Made by a program: the position numbers and the translations under genes. Below are positions 13,919-22,336 of a stretch of 53,228 nucleotides of DNA, in pieces. This DNA comes from a virus: positions 1 through 53,228 of the IMG/VR virus record IMGVR_UViG_3300048029_000117; one strand, written 5' to 3'. How positions within the stretch are numbered: the first letter of the stretch is position 1; each line of letters starts with the position of its first letter. Under the pieces are notes generated by a model that ran no database searches, was not told where the DNA came from, and saw only the letters and a list, made by a program, of their open reading frames with translations.

Positions 13919-15476
13919 ATCCCCTACTTTTTTTTCTAGGATTTACTGCTGGTTCTGGTGGGCCACTCATTGCTAGTGTGTCACCACTTGTAGATGTATT
14001 AGTATTTGTCGATGCATCTATTACTGTTGTGCCACCACCTCTAGATGCTTTTCTACTTGCCGCGGCCTGAATAGATTTTTGTCTTTCTTCTGGTGTTACT
14101 TTGTTTAAATCAGTTTCGTCTAAGTCTGCACCACCTGTACCACTTCCTCTATCTGCTCTTGTAACGTTACCACTTCCACCTGCCATGACTTCTTTATATT
14201 TTCTAGTAAATGCTTCGCCTGGTGATTCGCCACCTGGTAATATTGCACCTAAGGCCGCTAAACCACCCGCTATAACTGCCAGAAAAAATTTACCTACACC
14301 TGCAATAATTTTTCCAATACCACCTAGACCTTTTTTAATTGTCTCTCCATCAAATGTAAATATACCTACTATGATATCTTTTATACCTGTTACAAAACCT
14401 GTGATGCCATCAAATATAGTACTAAACAAACCAGCAAAAGAAAAACTATCTAACAGTTCTGCAAAATTTTCAAACCCAAGTTTACCTGCTATGAAAGATA
14501 CACCTTTTTTCAATAAATCTAATGGCATACTAATTAATGCATTAAAGGCACCTTTTACAAATCCACCTAATCCTGCAATTAATTTATCTCCAATAGTTCC
14601 TTCTGTGTTTGTAAAATCTTTAATTGCCTGTGTGATACCACTAAAAAGACCAATAACTACTTGTAATGGTATTAATAACTTACTACCAATTAATGCAAAA
14701 CCACGAAAAAAACTACCAATAGTACCAAAGAATTTTGATAAAACACCACCACCTTTTGCAACTTTACTAACAATACCAAAAACACTTCGTATAGTTTTAT
14801 TTAAATCAGCAAATGCTTTTATTATAAATCTAAAAGGTTTAAGGAGTGTGTTAAAAAAACTACCCATTCTACCAAAAAATCCTAACTTCGTAAACTGTCC
14901 GACAGAATTTCTTGCAACTTTTAAACTATTAAAACCTGCTTTAAATTGTTTTGTTATATTAGCAAAAGTGTTACTAATTGCTCTAAAAAATTTACCTACT
15001 TCTGGATTCAATCGATTAAATTTTCCAACAAATGCTTTTGATAAGTTTCGTATTCCAGCAAGTGCTTTGTCAAGTCTAAATAATTTACCAATTGCTCCTG
15101 TAACTAATGCAATTTGACCTGCTATAGCACCAACTAAACCTGTTGCCAGACCAGCAATTGCACCAGCAATCATGGCAAAATAATTACCACCAAAATCTAG
15201 TGGTTCTATATCACTACCAGTTGCGGCACCCATTGCGCCTTCTTTCGTGACTTGACCTTGTTGTTCTCTAGATGCTTCTAACTTATCACTTTCTTTATCT
15301 CGTCTTTCTGCTTTAAAAAATTGCTTGAAAGTTTCAGTTAATTGGTCAACTGCCAATGCAGTATCAAGTTGCGCCGTAAGTGTTGCACCCGCAATTTCGT
15401 CTTGTTTTGCTAAGTCGGTAATAAATTTTGAGTTTTGTACTCTCAATTCTTGAATTTCGTCAGTTAAATCTGCCAT
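13917..15476 (-). CDS. Tail tape-measure protein (gp29-type position)
   Basis: 519 residues. The N terminus is helical and acidic. The middle is a long series of Gly/Ala/Phe-rich hydrophobic stretches alternating with KxFxxFxx helices (for example MIAGAIAGLATGLVGAIAG), and the C terminus is polar and Gly/Ser/Thr-rich. This composition, plus a position directly after the gp26/gp51 chaperone genes, is typical of tape-measure proteins, which set tail length and pass through the tube at infection. T4 gp29 is 590 residues. The late promoter core lies only five bases before the ATG and no ribosome site is present. Confidence 0.7.
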   Translation of the reverse strand: MADLTDEIQELRVQNSKFITDLAKQDEIAGATLTAQLDTALAVDQLTETFKQFFKAERRDKESDKLEASREQQGQVTKEGAMGAATGSDIEPLDFGGNYFAMIAGAIAGLATGLVGAIAGQIALVTGAIGKLFRLDKALAGIRNLSKAFVGKFNRLNPEVGKFFRAISNTFANITKQFKAGFNSLKVARNSVGQFTKLGFFGRMGSFFNTLLKPFRFIIKAFADLNKTIRSVFGIVSKVAKGGGVLSKFFGTIGSFFRGFALIGSKLLIPLQVVIGLFSGITQAIKDFTNTEGTIGDKLIAGLGGFVKGAFNALISMPLDLLKKGVSFIAGKLGFENFAELLDSFSFAGLFSTIFDGITGFVTGIKDIIVGIFTFDGETIKKGLGGIGKIIAGVGKFFLAVIAGGLAALGAILPGGESPGEAFTRKYKEVMAGGSGNVTRADRGSGTGGADLDETDLNKVTPEERQKSIQAAASRKASRGGGTTVIDASTNTNTSTSGDTLAMSGPPEPAVNPRKKSRG

Positions 15477-15480
15477 ACTT

Positions 15481-15675
15481 CTATTTATACTTTGACTCTT
15501 CTTTTTTCTGTCTTTCTTCTTCTTTTTTTATCCAGTCTAATAATAATGTAATGTAAATTTCCCTTTCCCATGGTATCATATTTTCTAGTTCTGTCAAACT
15601 GTACTTATGATGTTGCATCATTGCAAAATTAGTCTGATAATAATTTGTCAGACTATCATGCGAAAGGTTTAGGAG
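15481..15675 (-). CDS. 51: gp51-like extension, probably made by -1 frameshift from gp26
   Basis: An open frame of 64 codons with protein-like sequence throughout (SLTNYYQTNFAMMQHHKYS, then LTELENMIPWEREIYITLLL and a charged tail). The block before the only ATG pair (15621) is as protein-like as the part after it, and that ATG has no ribosome site. The frame joins gp26 exactly at a T_TTT_TTC slippery heptamer (15681-15675), which lies in the correct phase. The fused product would be 300 residues. The 'MIPWEREIY' block resembles the T-part of tail-assembly chaperones. Alternative: a separately started gp51 of about 46 residues. Confidence 0.65.
   Translation of the reverse strand, partial: LLNLSHDSLTNYYQTNFAMMQHHKYSLTELENMIPWEREIYITLLLDWIKKEEERQKKEESKYK
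15482..15489 (-). promoter_or_regulatory. T4-type late promoter, leaderless arrangement (tape measure)
   Basis: Minus strand reads TATAAATAGAAGTATG, with the ATG of the tape-measure gene starting five bases after the core. The same 16 bases occur at 17758-17773. The promoter core overlaps the last codons and stop of the gp51-like frame. Confidence 0.75.
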
Positions 15676-16382
15676 AAAAAATCAGAAATACCTTTAAGTT
15701 TTCTGTTGTTTTCATGCCCACAGTTAGAACAAGTAAAGTTAACAGTATCTTCTAATTGTGGCATATTTTGTACATAGTCTGCAATAGATTGAAATTGTTG
15801 AGAACTCATTGACTCAATAAATTCACTTAACTCTTTTACTGAGACTTCATCTGCACTAATTCTAGTTTCTCCATTAATTACTGCATCAATACAATTATTA
15901 ATTACCATATAACTAAACTCAGTTTCAGTTTGGTCTTTACCATAGTTTTTGATAAATGCCTCAAAAGATGGATACTTTAATTCTACAGAGATATTATCTG
16001 TTAATTCAATAACATTGTTTATCTCTGGAACTTCAACTTTAAGTTCTGCTAAATTAATTGTTTGCTCATTATTTGTTCCACACTCAGAACATGCAACATT
16101 AATTTTAGTTGTTTCACCTACAGATTTACTACGTATTTGTGTAAACATATATTCTACATCAAATGAAGTAAATGTTTTAGGATTTAGTTTTTCGTTAACA
16201 CATGCAATAATTGTATCTACCATTGCCTGCATCGCCTGTTTTTCATCTTGAGACTCAAATGCAAGAAGAAGTATTTTTTCTTCTTTCACTAAGTAAGGAC
16301 GATAACTCACTTTTTGCCCCGATGACGGAATTGTCAACTCGTGAGTTGGGGTTGCATTTAATTTTGGTAATGCTCCACTCAT
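15669..16382 (-). CDS. 26: gp26 baseplate hub/tail assembly protein
   Basis: 237 residues, AGGAGAAT upstream. The T4 gp26 pattern is seen in VSYRPYLVKEEKILLLAFES near the N terminus. Two CxxC pairs (CSECG near residue 100 and CSNCG near 222) could bind one zinc ion. It ends GISDFFS just after a slippery T_TTT_TTC site. In T4, gp26 is a hub assembly factor; in this genome its place between a tube-like protein and the tape measure is that of the lambda G-type chaperone. Confidence 0.8.
   Translation of the reverse strand: MSGALPKLNATPTHELTIPSSGQKVSYRPYLVKEEKILLLAFESQDEKQAMQAMVDTIIACVNEKLNPKTFTSFDVEYMFTQIRSKSVGETTKINVACSECGTNNEQTINLAELKVEVPEINNVIELTDNISVELKYPSFEAFIKNYGKDQTETEFSYMVINNCIDAVINGETRISADEVSVKELSEFIESMSSQQFQSIADYVQNMPQLEDTVNFTCSNCGHENNRKLKGISDFFS
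15675..15681 (-). other. Predicted -1 programmed frameshift site (T_TTT_TTC)
   Basis: In the gp26 frame the codons are GAT TTT TTC TCC TAA, so both tRNAs can slip back by one onto TTT TTT. After slipping, the frame continues CTC CTA AAC and stays open for 64 codons. The zero-frame stop is two codons downstream. Heptamer phase and the downstream frame are seen directly; the slip itself is predicted. Confidence 0.65.
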
Positions 16383-16396
16383 AATATTCTCCTATA

Positions 16397-17182
16397 TTAT
16401 AATCTATCTATAAGTGTACTTGTAAACCCACCAAGCATTTTATCTTTGAGTTTATCTTTCACTTTTTCACCGACAACATCAATTGCTTTATCGATAATTC
16501 TATCTTTCAAATTACCTTCAACTATTCTAAAGTTTTTGTATGATAATTGAACGTTCACTTCTAATAAACCATCTAGTTCATTATTCATTTCGAAACTATT
16601 TATAGTAGTAGGATATGCTTTGTCTAGTCGACAAGAATATGTCACACCTTCTGCCATATACCTCAAACCTGTATCACCTAATAAACCTAAATCAAAAGTA
16701 CCATTTGCTAAGTCAAGTGGACCGATTGGCGGTATTATATCTTTTAGTGCATCTGGTAGTTTATTGTCAAATAACTTTTTAGGTTGTAACAGTGGATTTT
16801 CTGCACCTTTTTTAAGTGCTTGAATGATTACTGGATATGTATAATCATTTAAATAACCGACTTCTTGTTCTTCTTGATTGACTGCTTTTGATTGCCAAGC
16901 ATGAAAGTAATCTATGATTCTCATGTCATTTAAACAATAAAAAGTTAAAGTCACGTCATCACTAGCATAACCATTTGCAACTTTCATGGTTGACATACCC
17001 ATAAATCTTTCTGTTGATAGTATTTGCCTACCTGGTATTTGTGCGGCCTTACAGAGAATATCCATGTCTTGTGTTCTTACACCAATAATTGGTGGCAAAA
17101 AGACACGATAAAGGTTGGCCATCGCAAGACCGCCACCTTCTGTTATTCTACTCTTGAACGTATCTATCATGTTAGTTGTCAT
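16397..17182 (-). CDS. Tail-tube-fold baseplate protein, gp54-like
   Basis: 261 residues; start in an ATGA overlap with the upstream gene, and AGGAAAA before it. The pattern follows the tube-protein family: GGLAMANLYRVFLPP, ILCKAAQIPGRQILSTERFMG, VTLTFYCLNDMRIIDYFHAW, then a late YPTTINSFEMNNEL and VNVQLSYKNFRIV. In marine T4-like phages this fold serves gp19 (tube) and gp54 (tube initiator on the baseplate). Its place beside gp26 and the tape measure, and not beside a sheath gene, favours gp54. The C terminus is a Lys/Asp-rich helix. Confidence 0.6.
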   Translation of the reverse strand: MTTNMIDTFKSRITEGGGLAMANLYRVFLPPIIGVRTQDMDILCKAAQIPGRQILSTERFMGMSTMKVANGYASDDVTLTFYCLNDMRIIDYFHAWQSKAVNQEEQEVGYLNDYTYPVIIQALKKGAENPLLQPKKLFDNKLPDALKDIIPPIGPLDLANGTFDLGLLGDTGLRYMAEGVTYSCRLDKAYPTTINSFEMNNELDGLLEVNVQLSYKNFRIVEGNLKDRIIDKAIDVVGEKVKDKLKDKMLGGFTSTLIDRL

Positions 17183-17760
17183 AGCATTTTCCTACTGTCT
17201 GCATATATTTTTTGTTTTGTTGCTTTTTCAAATTGTGCAAGTGGTAAAAACGTAGCAATCTCCCATTCTGGTGCCTTGACTTCTGCGAATTTAGTTGCAA
17301 CTTTTTCACTTAAATAATGTTTAATACATGGTTCGTAATACTTTAGTTTGCTTGTACTTGCTAATAATCTTACTGTTAAGTCAAACTTTGCATTATCACT
17401 TTTCTTACTTGTAACGTTGTCCATCAATGCATCAAGAAACTTTGCACGAAGTATTGGTGGTAAGTAATGTAAATTCAAACCTAGAAACCCACCTTTTGCA
17501 GGTTTTACAATGATTGCTAAAGGAAATCTATCGTAATATGGTAAAGTATCTTTGTGTTTTGGGTCATAACCAAACATTTGCATTGACCCAATAATTCTTC
17601 TACCACTTCTACTGAGTGGTTCTTCTTTCATGAGTTCTTCTCTATTAATACCTCGCATAGTTTTTGCTTTGTTCATAAACCATGCTCTACTCTCGTCTGT
17701 TCTTGGAGTAATTTGATTACGAAATGCCGCAAGTTCTAGTTTCTGAAAGATATTTGACAT
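17179..17760 (-). CDS. Conserved structural-region protein of unknown function (193 aa)
   Basis: 193 residues. The middle block reads LPYYDRFPLAIIVKP followed by GFLGLNLHYLPPILRAKFLDAL, a pattern that recurs in tail/baseplate regions of marine T4-like phages without a clear T4 name to me. Its ATG comes five bases after a late-promoter core, with no real ribosome site, and its stop overlaps the next start (ATGA). Likely a baseplate or tail component by context. Confidence 0.6.
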   Translation of the reverse strand: MSNIFQKLELAAFRNQITPRTDESRAWFMNKAKTMRGINREELMKEEPLSRSGRRIIGSMQMFGYDPKHKDTLPYYDRFPLAIIVKPAKGGFLGLNLHYLPPILRAKFLDALMDNVTSKKSDNAKFDLTVRLLASTSKLKYYEPCIKHYLSEKVATKFAEVKAPEWEIATFLPLAQFEKATKQKIYADSRKML

Positions 17761-17765
17761 ACTTC

Positions 17766-17773
17766 TATTTATA
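17766..17773 (-). promoter_or_regulatory. T4-type late promoter, leaderless arrangement
   Basis: Minus strand reads TATAAATAGAAGTATG ending in the start codon at 17758-17760; identical over 16 bases to the tape-measure promoter. Confidence 0.75.
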
Positions 17774-17774
17774 C

Positions 17775-18254
17775 TTATTTCTTACGTCCTGTAAAAGGTT
17801 TTAAAGGTTTTGTAGATTTAGGCAGAATACCCATAGAATTAAGTGTCTTTTCTGTCCAGACTTGAAACTCATAACCATTGTCTTTTGCATATTCATCTGC
17901 CGCTTCCCACTTATTCATGTTTTTCACATATGTCGTTGCTTCGGTAATATATCGTCTAGTTCTTCTATTACCTGTAGGTGGTTTAGTTTCTTTCTCTGGT
18001 TTTATCTCAACAAGTATTGTTTTACCTTCTTTAAATGTTATTTTCAAATCAAGATAATACTTATGATATCTTTTGTCTATCTCATAGTAATATGGAACAA
18101 CAGTTTCTTCTGAACTCCAGTACTGGACTTTAGGGTTTTCATCACACCACCGAAAGCAATGCCTTTCCCACAAAGACCTATAGATGACACTCTCATAGTC
18201 ACCTTTATACTTTTTTGTATTTTTTACTCGATATCTTCCTTTGTATGTCTTCAT
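17775..18254 (-). CDS. 4: gp4 head completion protein (TnsA/PD-(D/E)XK-like fold)
   Basis: 159 residues (T4 gp4 is about 150). Strong match to the gp4 pattern: YRSLWERHCFRWCDENP, YWSSEETVVPYYY, YYLDLKITFKEGKTILVEIKP and MNKWEAADEYAKDNGYEFQVWTEKTL. The Asp-x(n)-Glu-Ile-Lys arrangement (LDLKI ... VEIKP) is a nuclease-type core. In T4 it acts in completing filled heads before tail joining. Transcribed from a minus-strand late promoter (AATAAATA, 18282-18289). Confidence 0.85.
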   Translation of the reverse strand: MKTYKGRYRVKNTKKYKGDYESVIYRSLWERHCFRWCDENPKVQYWSSEETVVPYYYEIDKRYHKYYLDLKITFKEGKTILVEIKPEKETKPPTGNRRTRRYITEATTYVKNMNKWEAADEYAKDNGYEFQVWTEKTLNSMGILPKSTKPLKPFTGRKK

Positions 18255-18259
18255 TTCAG

Positions 18260-18267
18260 TATAAATA
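18260..18267 (+). promoter_or_regulatory. T4-type late promoter for gp48 operon
   Basis: TATAAATAG on the plus strand, 32 bases before the gp48 ATG. Interlocked with an opposing late promoter at 18282-18289. Confidence 0.75.
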
Positions 18268-18281
18268 GAACTATAATAAAC

Positions 18282-18289
18282 TATTTATT
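18282..18289 (-). promoter_or_regulatory. Late promoter (AATAAATA) for gp4
   Basis: Minus strand reads AATAAATAG, one mismatch from consensus, 27 bases before the gp4 ATG. Forms an 8-bp inverted repeat (ATAAATAG/CTATTTAT) with the plus-strand promoter. Confidence 0.6.
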
Positions 18290-18299
18290 AGAGTAACAT

Positions 18300-19313
18300 A
18301 TGGCAGATTTCGGTAAAACATTGGTAAATTTTGGAAAAGAAGTTCTTTTCGATTCACTTCCAGAAGCAGTACCAGTTCTAAAAGGTAGAAAAGATTTAGA
18401 ATATCCACTTAATAACCCAGACGATTACAAAGGTAGACTCATGTTTAGTATCTTCGAAGAAGAACCTTTAGACATGGCCGCACTTGTAGGTTTATCTGGC
18501 ATATTCGCTAAAGATTCAGATACAAGTGAAATTACAAATGATGGAGAACAAACAGAAGAGTTTAAGGGTGAAGGTGTAGCATATCAAACTAAAGAAGGTT
18601 CTGGTTCTAAATTATCGCAAATAGATAAATCAGTAAAACTCTTTACACCTGTTGCATTGCAGTTTAGAGATAACGTTGCATATGATAACGCAGATTTAGG
18701 TTTTGGTGGTGGTATAGGTGAGGCCGCAGGTAAAAGTGGTAAAAATATTTTAAGTTCACTTCTTGGTGGTGTAGGGTCAACACTTTCTGCTGGTCTTCAA
18801 GGTAATGCTGGTGGTGATTTAGGTAAACTTGCAATGACACAAGTGAGTGTAGCAAAAGTGGCAGGTGAAGGTGCCAATCTAGCAGTAAAACAGGCCGCTG
18901 GTGTAACAATGAATCCAAATACTCGTGCATTATTTAAGTCAGTAGCACTTCGAGAGTTTGCATTTACATTTAAATTTATTGCAACATCTGAACGAGAAGC
19001 AGACGAAATAGATGAAATCATTAAGTTTTTTAGAACAGAATTATATCCAGAAGATATTCTTGTTGATATTGGTGGTGTCGATGCATCTATTGGTTATCGT
19101 TTTCCAAACAAATTCAATATAGCAGTAGTATATGATGGCAAAGAAATAGCAACAAAGATTCAACCTTGTTTTCTTCGTGACATTAGTATTGTATATAATC
19201 CAACAAACTCAGCAATGCATAGTGGTGGTAAATTTACTGAAATAGATATGACTTTAGCATTTACTGAAACATCGACATTGAGTAGAAAGAAAGTTGAAGA
19301 AGAAGGTTATTAA
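18300..19313 (+). CDS. 48: gp48 baseplate tail-tube cap
   Basis: 337 residues (T4 gp48 is 364). Diagnostic blocks are LEYPLNNPDDYKGRLMFSIF near the N terminus, LFTPVALQFRDNVAYDNADLG in the middle and NPNTRALFKSVALREFAFTF followed by IIKFFRTELYPE. A Gly/Ala-rich linker separates them. In T4 it sits on the central hub and starts tube growth together with gp54. First gene of the long plus-strand late operon; only a weak ribosome site. Confidence 0.85.
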   Translation: MADFGKTLVNFGKEVLFDSLPEAVPVLKGRKDLEYPLNNPDDYKGRLMFSIFEEEPLDMAALVGLSGIFAKDSDTSEITNDGEQTEEFKGEGVAYQTKEGSGSKLSQIDKSVKLFTPVALQFRDNVAYDNADLGFGGGIGEAAGKSGKNILSSLLGGVGSTLSAGLQGNAGGDLGKLAMTQVSVAKVAGEGANLAVKQAAGVTMNPNTRALFKSVALREFAFTFKFIATSEREADEIDEIIKFFRTELYPEDILVDIGGVDASIGYRFPNKFNIAVVYDGKEIATKIQPCFLRDISIVYNPTNSAMHSGGKFTEIDMTLAFTETSTLSRKKVEEEGY

Positions 19314-19315
19314 AC

Positions 19316-20092
19316 ATGACAACAAAATATTTTAAAAACTTTGAATCATTAGCATATAGATTTGGAAATTTAGAAGACCCAGTACTGTTTAATAATCTAA
19401 CTCAATATGTAGATTTAATTGATGAAATAAAATCAAACGTAGCATTTTTAAACAAATACACAATACTTTCTGGTGATAGAGCAGACTCATTATCACACAA
19501 GTTATATGGCACGACAGATTATTATTGGACATTTTATTTGATGAATGACCACTTAAGACTTAGTGGTTGGCCAGTGGACACAGGTGATTTATTAGCAACC
19601 GCGGCATCAAAGTATCCAAACAGATTTATCACGTTTACTAATAGAACTACAATTGGTGGTGCAAATGAGGATATTGCAGTAACATTTCCTGTTGGACAAT
19701 CTGTTACTGGTGCATCATCGACAACTGTTGGAACAATTGTAAAAAGAAATTTAGATTTAGGACAATTGTTTATAAAGATTACAAGTGGGACCAAGTTTTC
19801 TGTTGGTGAACAATTGCAGTTTACTAACACAAGTGGCGATGTAATTTCTCTTGTAATAGTAAGTGAAGGTGAACAATACAATGCAGTACATCATTATAAA
19901 AATACAGATGGTAAACAAGTTGATATTGACCCTTATCCAGAATCTGGAACAGTAAATACATCTGGTTTAATACCTGTTACTTATCGTGATAGACTTGAAA
20001 GTAGAAACGATGAACTAAAAACAATTATTGTTATTAGACCAGACAGTATAGACAAAGTAGTATCAGATTTTAATAAAGCATTGAAGTCATAA
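19316..20092 (+). CDS. 53: gp53 baseplate wedge protein with inserted beta module
   Basis: 258 residues against 196 in T4. The gp53 signature is LSHKLYGTTDYYWTFYLMNDHLR (about residues 60-83), followed by GWPVDTGDLL. At about residues 100-195 there is an extra beta-rich module with GQSVTGASSTTVGTIV and FSVGEQLQFTN, similar in design to a segment in gp8. The C terminus (DELKTIIVIRPDSIDKVVSDF) matches the family again. gp53 joins the wedges to the hub during baseplate assembly. AAGG upstream. Confidence 0.85.
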   Translation: MTTKYFKNFESLAYRFGNLEDPVLFNNLTQYVDLIDEIKSNVAFLNKYTILSGDRADSLSHKLYGTTDYYWTFYLMNDHLRLSGWPVDTGDLLATAASKYPNRFITFTNRTTIGGANEDIAVTFPVGQSVTGASSTTVGTIVKRNLDLGQLFIKITSGTKFSVGEQLQFTNTSGDVISLVIVSEGEQYNAVHHYKNTDGKQVDIDPYPESGTVNTSGLIPVTYRDRLESRNDELKTIIVIRPDSIDKVVSDFNKALKS

Positions 20093-20093
20093 C

Positions 20094-21455
20094 ATGGCAA
20101 ACCCAAAGAGTCAACAATTTAAGTTAACTAAGGCGCATATTACGGCAGATAGATTTGGTGGTTTTGAGAATAAATTTTTTGATGTTAAAAATCAAGTTGC
20201 AGAAATAAACATCTACGAAAGTATTGAAGAACCATCTTTATCTGGTACGATTGCGATTGTAGATGATAAGTCTTTGTATGAATTAATTAATTTTAATGGT
20301 ACAGAACGTATTAGATTAGAAATGGCAGGACTAGGTAAAGAAACTGACCCTGTGTTTGAAAAGACTTTCATCATGACAAATATAGTCAGACAACTAAAAG
20401 GTAATGATAAGTCTAGTATATATGTGTTTGATATTATCGATGAACATGGTTTTATTTCATCGGCACAAAGACTTCGTAGTGCTTATCGTGGACGTATTGA
20501 TGATATTGTCAAAGGAATTTGTTTGACACGATTAAATAAAAGTGTTGATATCTCATATCAACTTTTGTTTGGATTTAGAAGTAAAAAAGTTGATGCGATT
20601 CAAGATGATATACGTGTAATTATACCTAATCTTTCACCTATAAATGCAATTAAATGGTTATTGTCAAGAGCAACAACACAGACAGGTTCTCCTTTTTATT
20701 TATGGGCAACAATACATGATGAAAATTTAAGAATGGGTAATCTAGATGTTATGTATCGTCAAGTGCCATTTAATGATAAATTACCTTATACTTATAATCC
20801 ATCAAACGTAAACGTTGCAGAAGATAAAAGTGAATTCGAACAAGGATTTACTATTAAAGCATTAGGTTTAGGTGAAATGGGTGATACTCTTCATATGGTA
20901 ACAAATGGAACTGTCGGCGCATCACAAGGTATAACTAATTTAAATACTGGTCAAATAACACAACAACACTATGACGTACAAAGAACAATTGATAATTTAG
21001 ACAAACAAGATATAATTATAAGAAGAAATCAAAATGTTTTTGATAATAAATTAAAATTAAAAGATAAATTTATTGGTGATTATGAAGCACAACATATTCA
21101 TCAAGTAGTTTCTACAGGAACTTACGGTAAGTTTAAATCATATCACGATGAATTTGAAGAAGCAAAACATCTTAAAAAATTAGAGTCTAATTCAATTAGA
21201 GATTTACTAGTTAAAAACATGATGTCTATTACAGTTCCTGGTACTGCATTCTTTCTTGGTAAAGCGGCAGTAGGCGATACAGTAAATTTAAATGTTGTCA
21301 ATGATAATTTAGAAGTTGGTAAACAATCAAATGCAGATGATATGCTTGATAAAAATAAATCTGGTAAGCATTTAATTTATGACTTACGACACACATTTAG
21401 AGGCACACAACATGACGTTACAATGAACGTTTGTAAATTAGAAAGAGAACCATGA
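20094..21455 (+). CDS. Baseplate hub protein (gp27-like)
   Basis: 453 residues. The N terminus (NKFFDVKNQVAEINIYESIEEP followed by a Gly-Thr-Ile-x-Ile strand) and the middle (INAIKWLLSRATT, then PFYLWATIHDENLRM) fit the hub proteins related to T4 gp27 and VgrG N-terminal domains. It is followed at once by the OB-domain protein that would sit under it, as gp27 and gp5 do. The sequence is far from T4 gp27, so the name rests on order and pattern. ATGA overlap with the next gene. Confidence 0.65.
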   Translation: MANPKSQQFKLTKAHITADRFGGFENKFFDVKNQVAEINIYESIEEPSLSGTIAIVDDKSLYELINFNGTERIRLEMAGLGKETDPVFEKTFIMTNIVRQLKGNDKSSIYVFDIIDEHGFISSAQRLRSAYRGRIDDIVKGICLTRLNKSVDISYQLLFGFRSKKVDAIQDDIRVIIPNLSPINAIKWLLSRATTQTGSPFYLWATIHDENLRMGNLDVMYRQVPFNDKLPYTYNPSNVNVAEDKSEFEQGFTIKALGLGEMGDTLHMVTNGTVGASQGITNLNTGQITQQHYDVQRTIDNLDKQDIIIRRNQNVFDNKLKLKDKFIGDYEAQHIHQVVSTGTYGKFKSYHDEFEEAKHLKKLESNSIRDLLVKNMMSITVPGTAFFLGKAAVGDTVNLNVVNDNLEVGKQSNADDMLDKNKSGKHLIYDLRHTFRGTQHDVTMNVCKLEREP

Positions 21456-22336
21456 ACGAGAAATTTTTAAATCCAGTGCCTTATGAATATTATGGAGATA
21501 ATGTTCGTTGGTTTATTGCGACAGTTATTGATGCATCACCACCATTTGGATTTGAAGGTCGTGTAAAGATAAGAATTCATGGTTTACACTCAGACGAAAT
21601 ATACGAATTGCCACAACAAGACTTACCCTGGGCGCAATGTGTTCTTCCAACAACAGAAGGTGGTATTTCTGGTATAGGTAAATCACCAAAGTTGCAACCA
21701 AATTCATTAGTCTTTGGTTTTTTTATGGATGGTAATCACTCACAAACTCCAATTGTTTTAGGTTCTTTGCCACATTTAGAGTTTGCGACATTAACTCAAA
21801 ACAATCAAAGATTAGAAGACATTGGTGATGACAGTAAACCAGAAGGTTTGTTTTCGATACTGTCAAACATAGTTACACCAATAGATAAAGGCATAGAAAA
21901 TGATAATACACAAAGTAATCCACGAAAGTTTTCTAAAACAACCAGAGATAAAAGAGTAAAACACTCAGTACAATTTTTATTAAATTTAGGTTATACAGAA
22001 AATCAAGCAATTGCAATTACTTCTGGTTTATTTATTTCATCTAGAATGGTCACTGGTAAAACTGGACTTGCAGATTTTTCTAAACAAAGATTTTCAAACT
22101 TAATTGCATTTAGTTCGGCATTTAAAAAGTTTACAACACAATTAGAGTTTGTTGTTTTTGAACTAAGAGGTGAAAAACAAAATGCTAATATAAAAATATT
22201 ACAAACTGACAGTTTAGAAGGTAAAAATTCTTTACCAGAAATTGTGACTAAATACTATTTAGAAAACAATGCATCTGGTTTTAAAGATGAAGTAGAAGCA
22301 AAGGCACTAGAAATCAAGGAGAGTATTGGTGGGTAG
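21452..22336 (+). CDS. 5: gp5-like hub protein: OB domain plus degenerate lysozyme-like domain
   Basis: 294 residues. Residues about 18-110 form the gp5 OB fold: WFIATVIDASPPFGFEGRVKIRIHGLH, LPWAQCVLPTTEGG and IVLGSLPH. Residues about 165-260 follow the phage tail-lysozyme layout (FLLNLGYTENQAIAITSGLF, then QRFSNL and QLEFVVFELRG), but where that family has a catalytic Glu-Ser the protein reads Ser-Ser (196-197), so it is probably inactive. The beta-helix needle of T4 gp5 is encoded separately at 24987. Coupled by overlaps on both sides. Confidence 0.7.
   Translation: MNEKFLNPVPYEYYGDNVRWFIATVIDASPPFGFEGRVKIRIHGLHSDEIYELPQQDLPWAQCVLPTTEGGISGIGKSPKLQPNSLVFGFFMDGNHSQTPIVLGSLPHLEFATLTQNNQRLEDIGDDSKPEGLFSILSNIVTPIDKGIENDNTQSNPRKFSKTTRDKRVKHSVQFLLNLGYTENQAIAITSGLFISSRMVTGKTGLADFSKQRFSNLIAFSSAFKKFTTQLEFVVFELRGEKQNANIKILQTDSLEGKNSLPEIVTKYYLENNASGFKDEVEAKALEIKESIGG

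Noticed and set aside
14101-15117. Long open frame (338 codons) on the plus strand opposite the tape-measure gene
   Set aside because: It mirrors the biased codon use of the tape measure; no ribosome site, and its protein is Pro/Asn/Leu-rich without domains. The minus frame has a promoter, context and expected composition.
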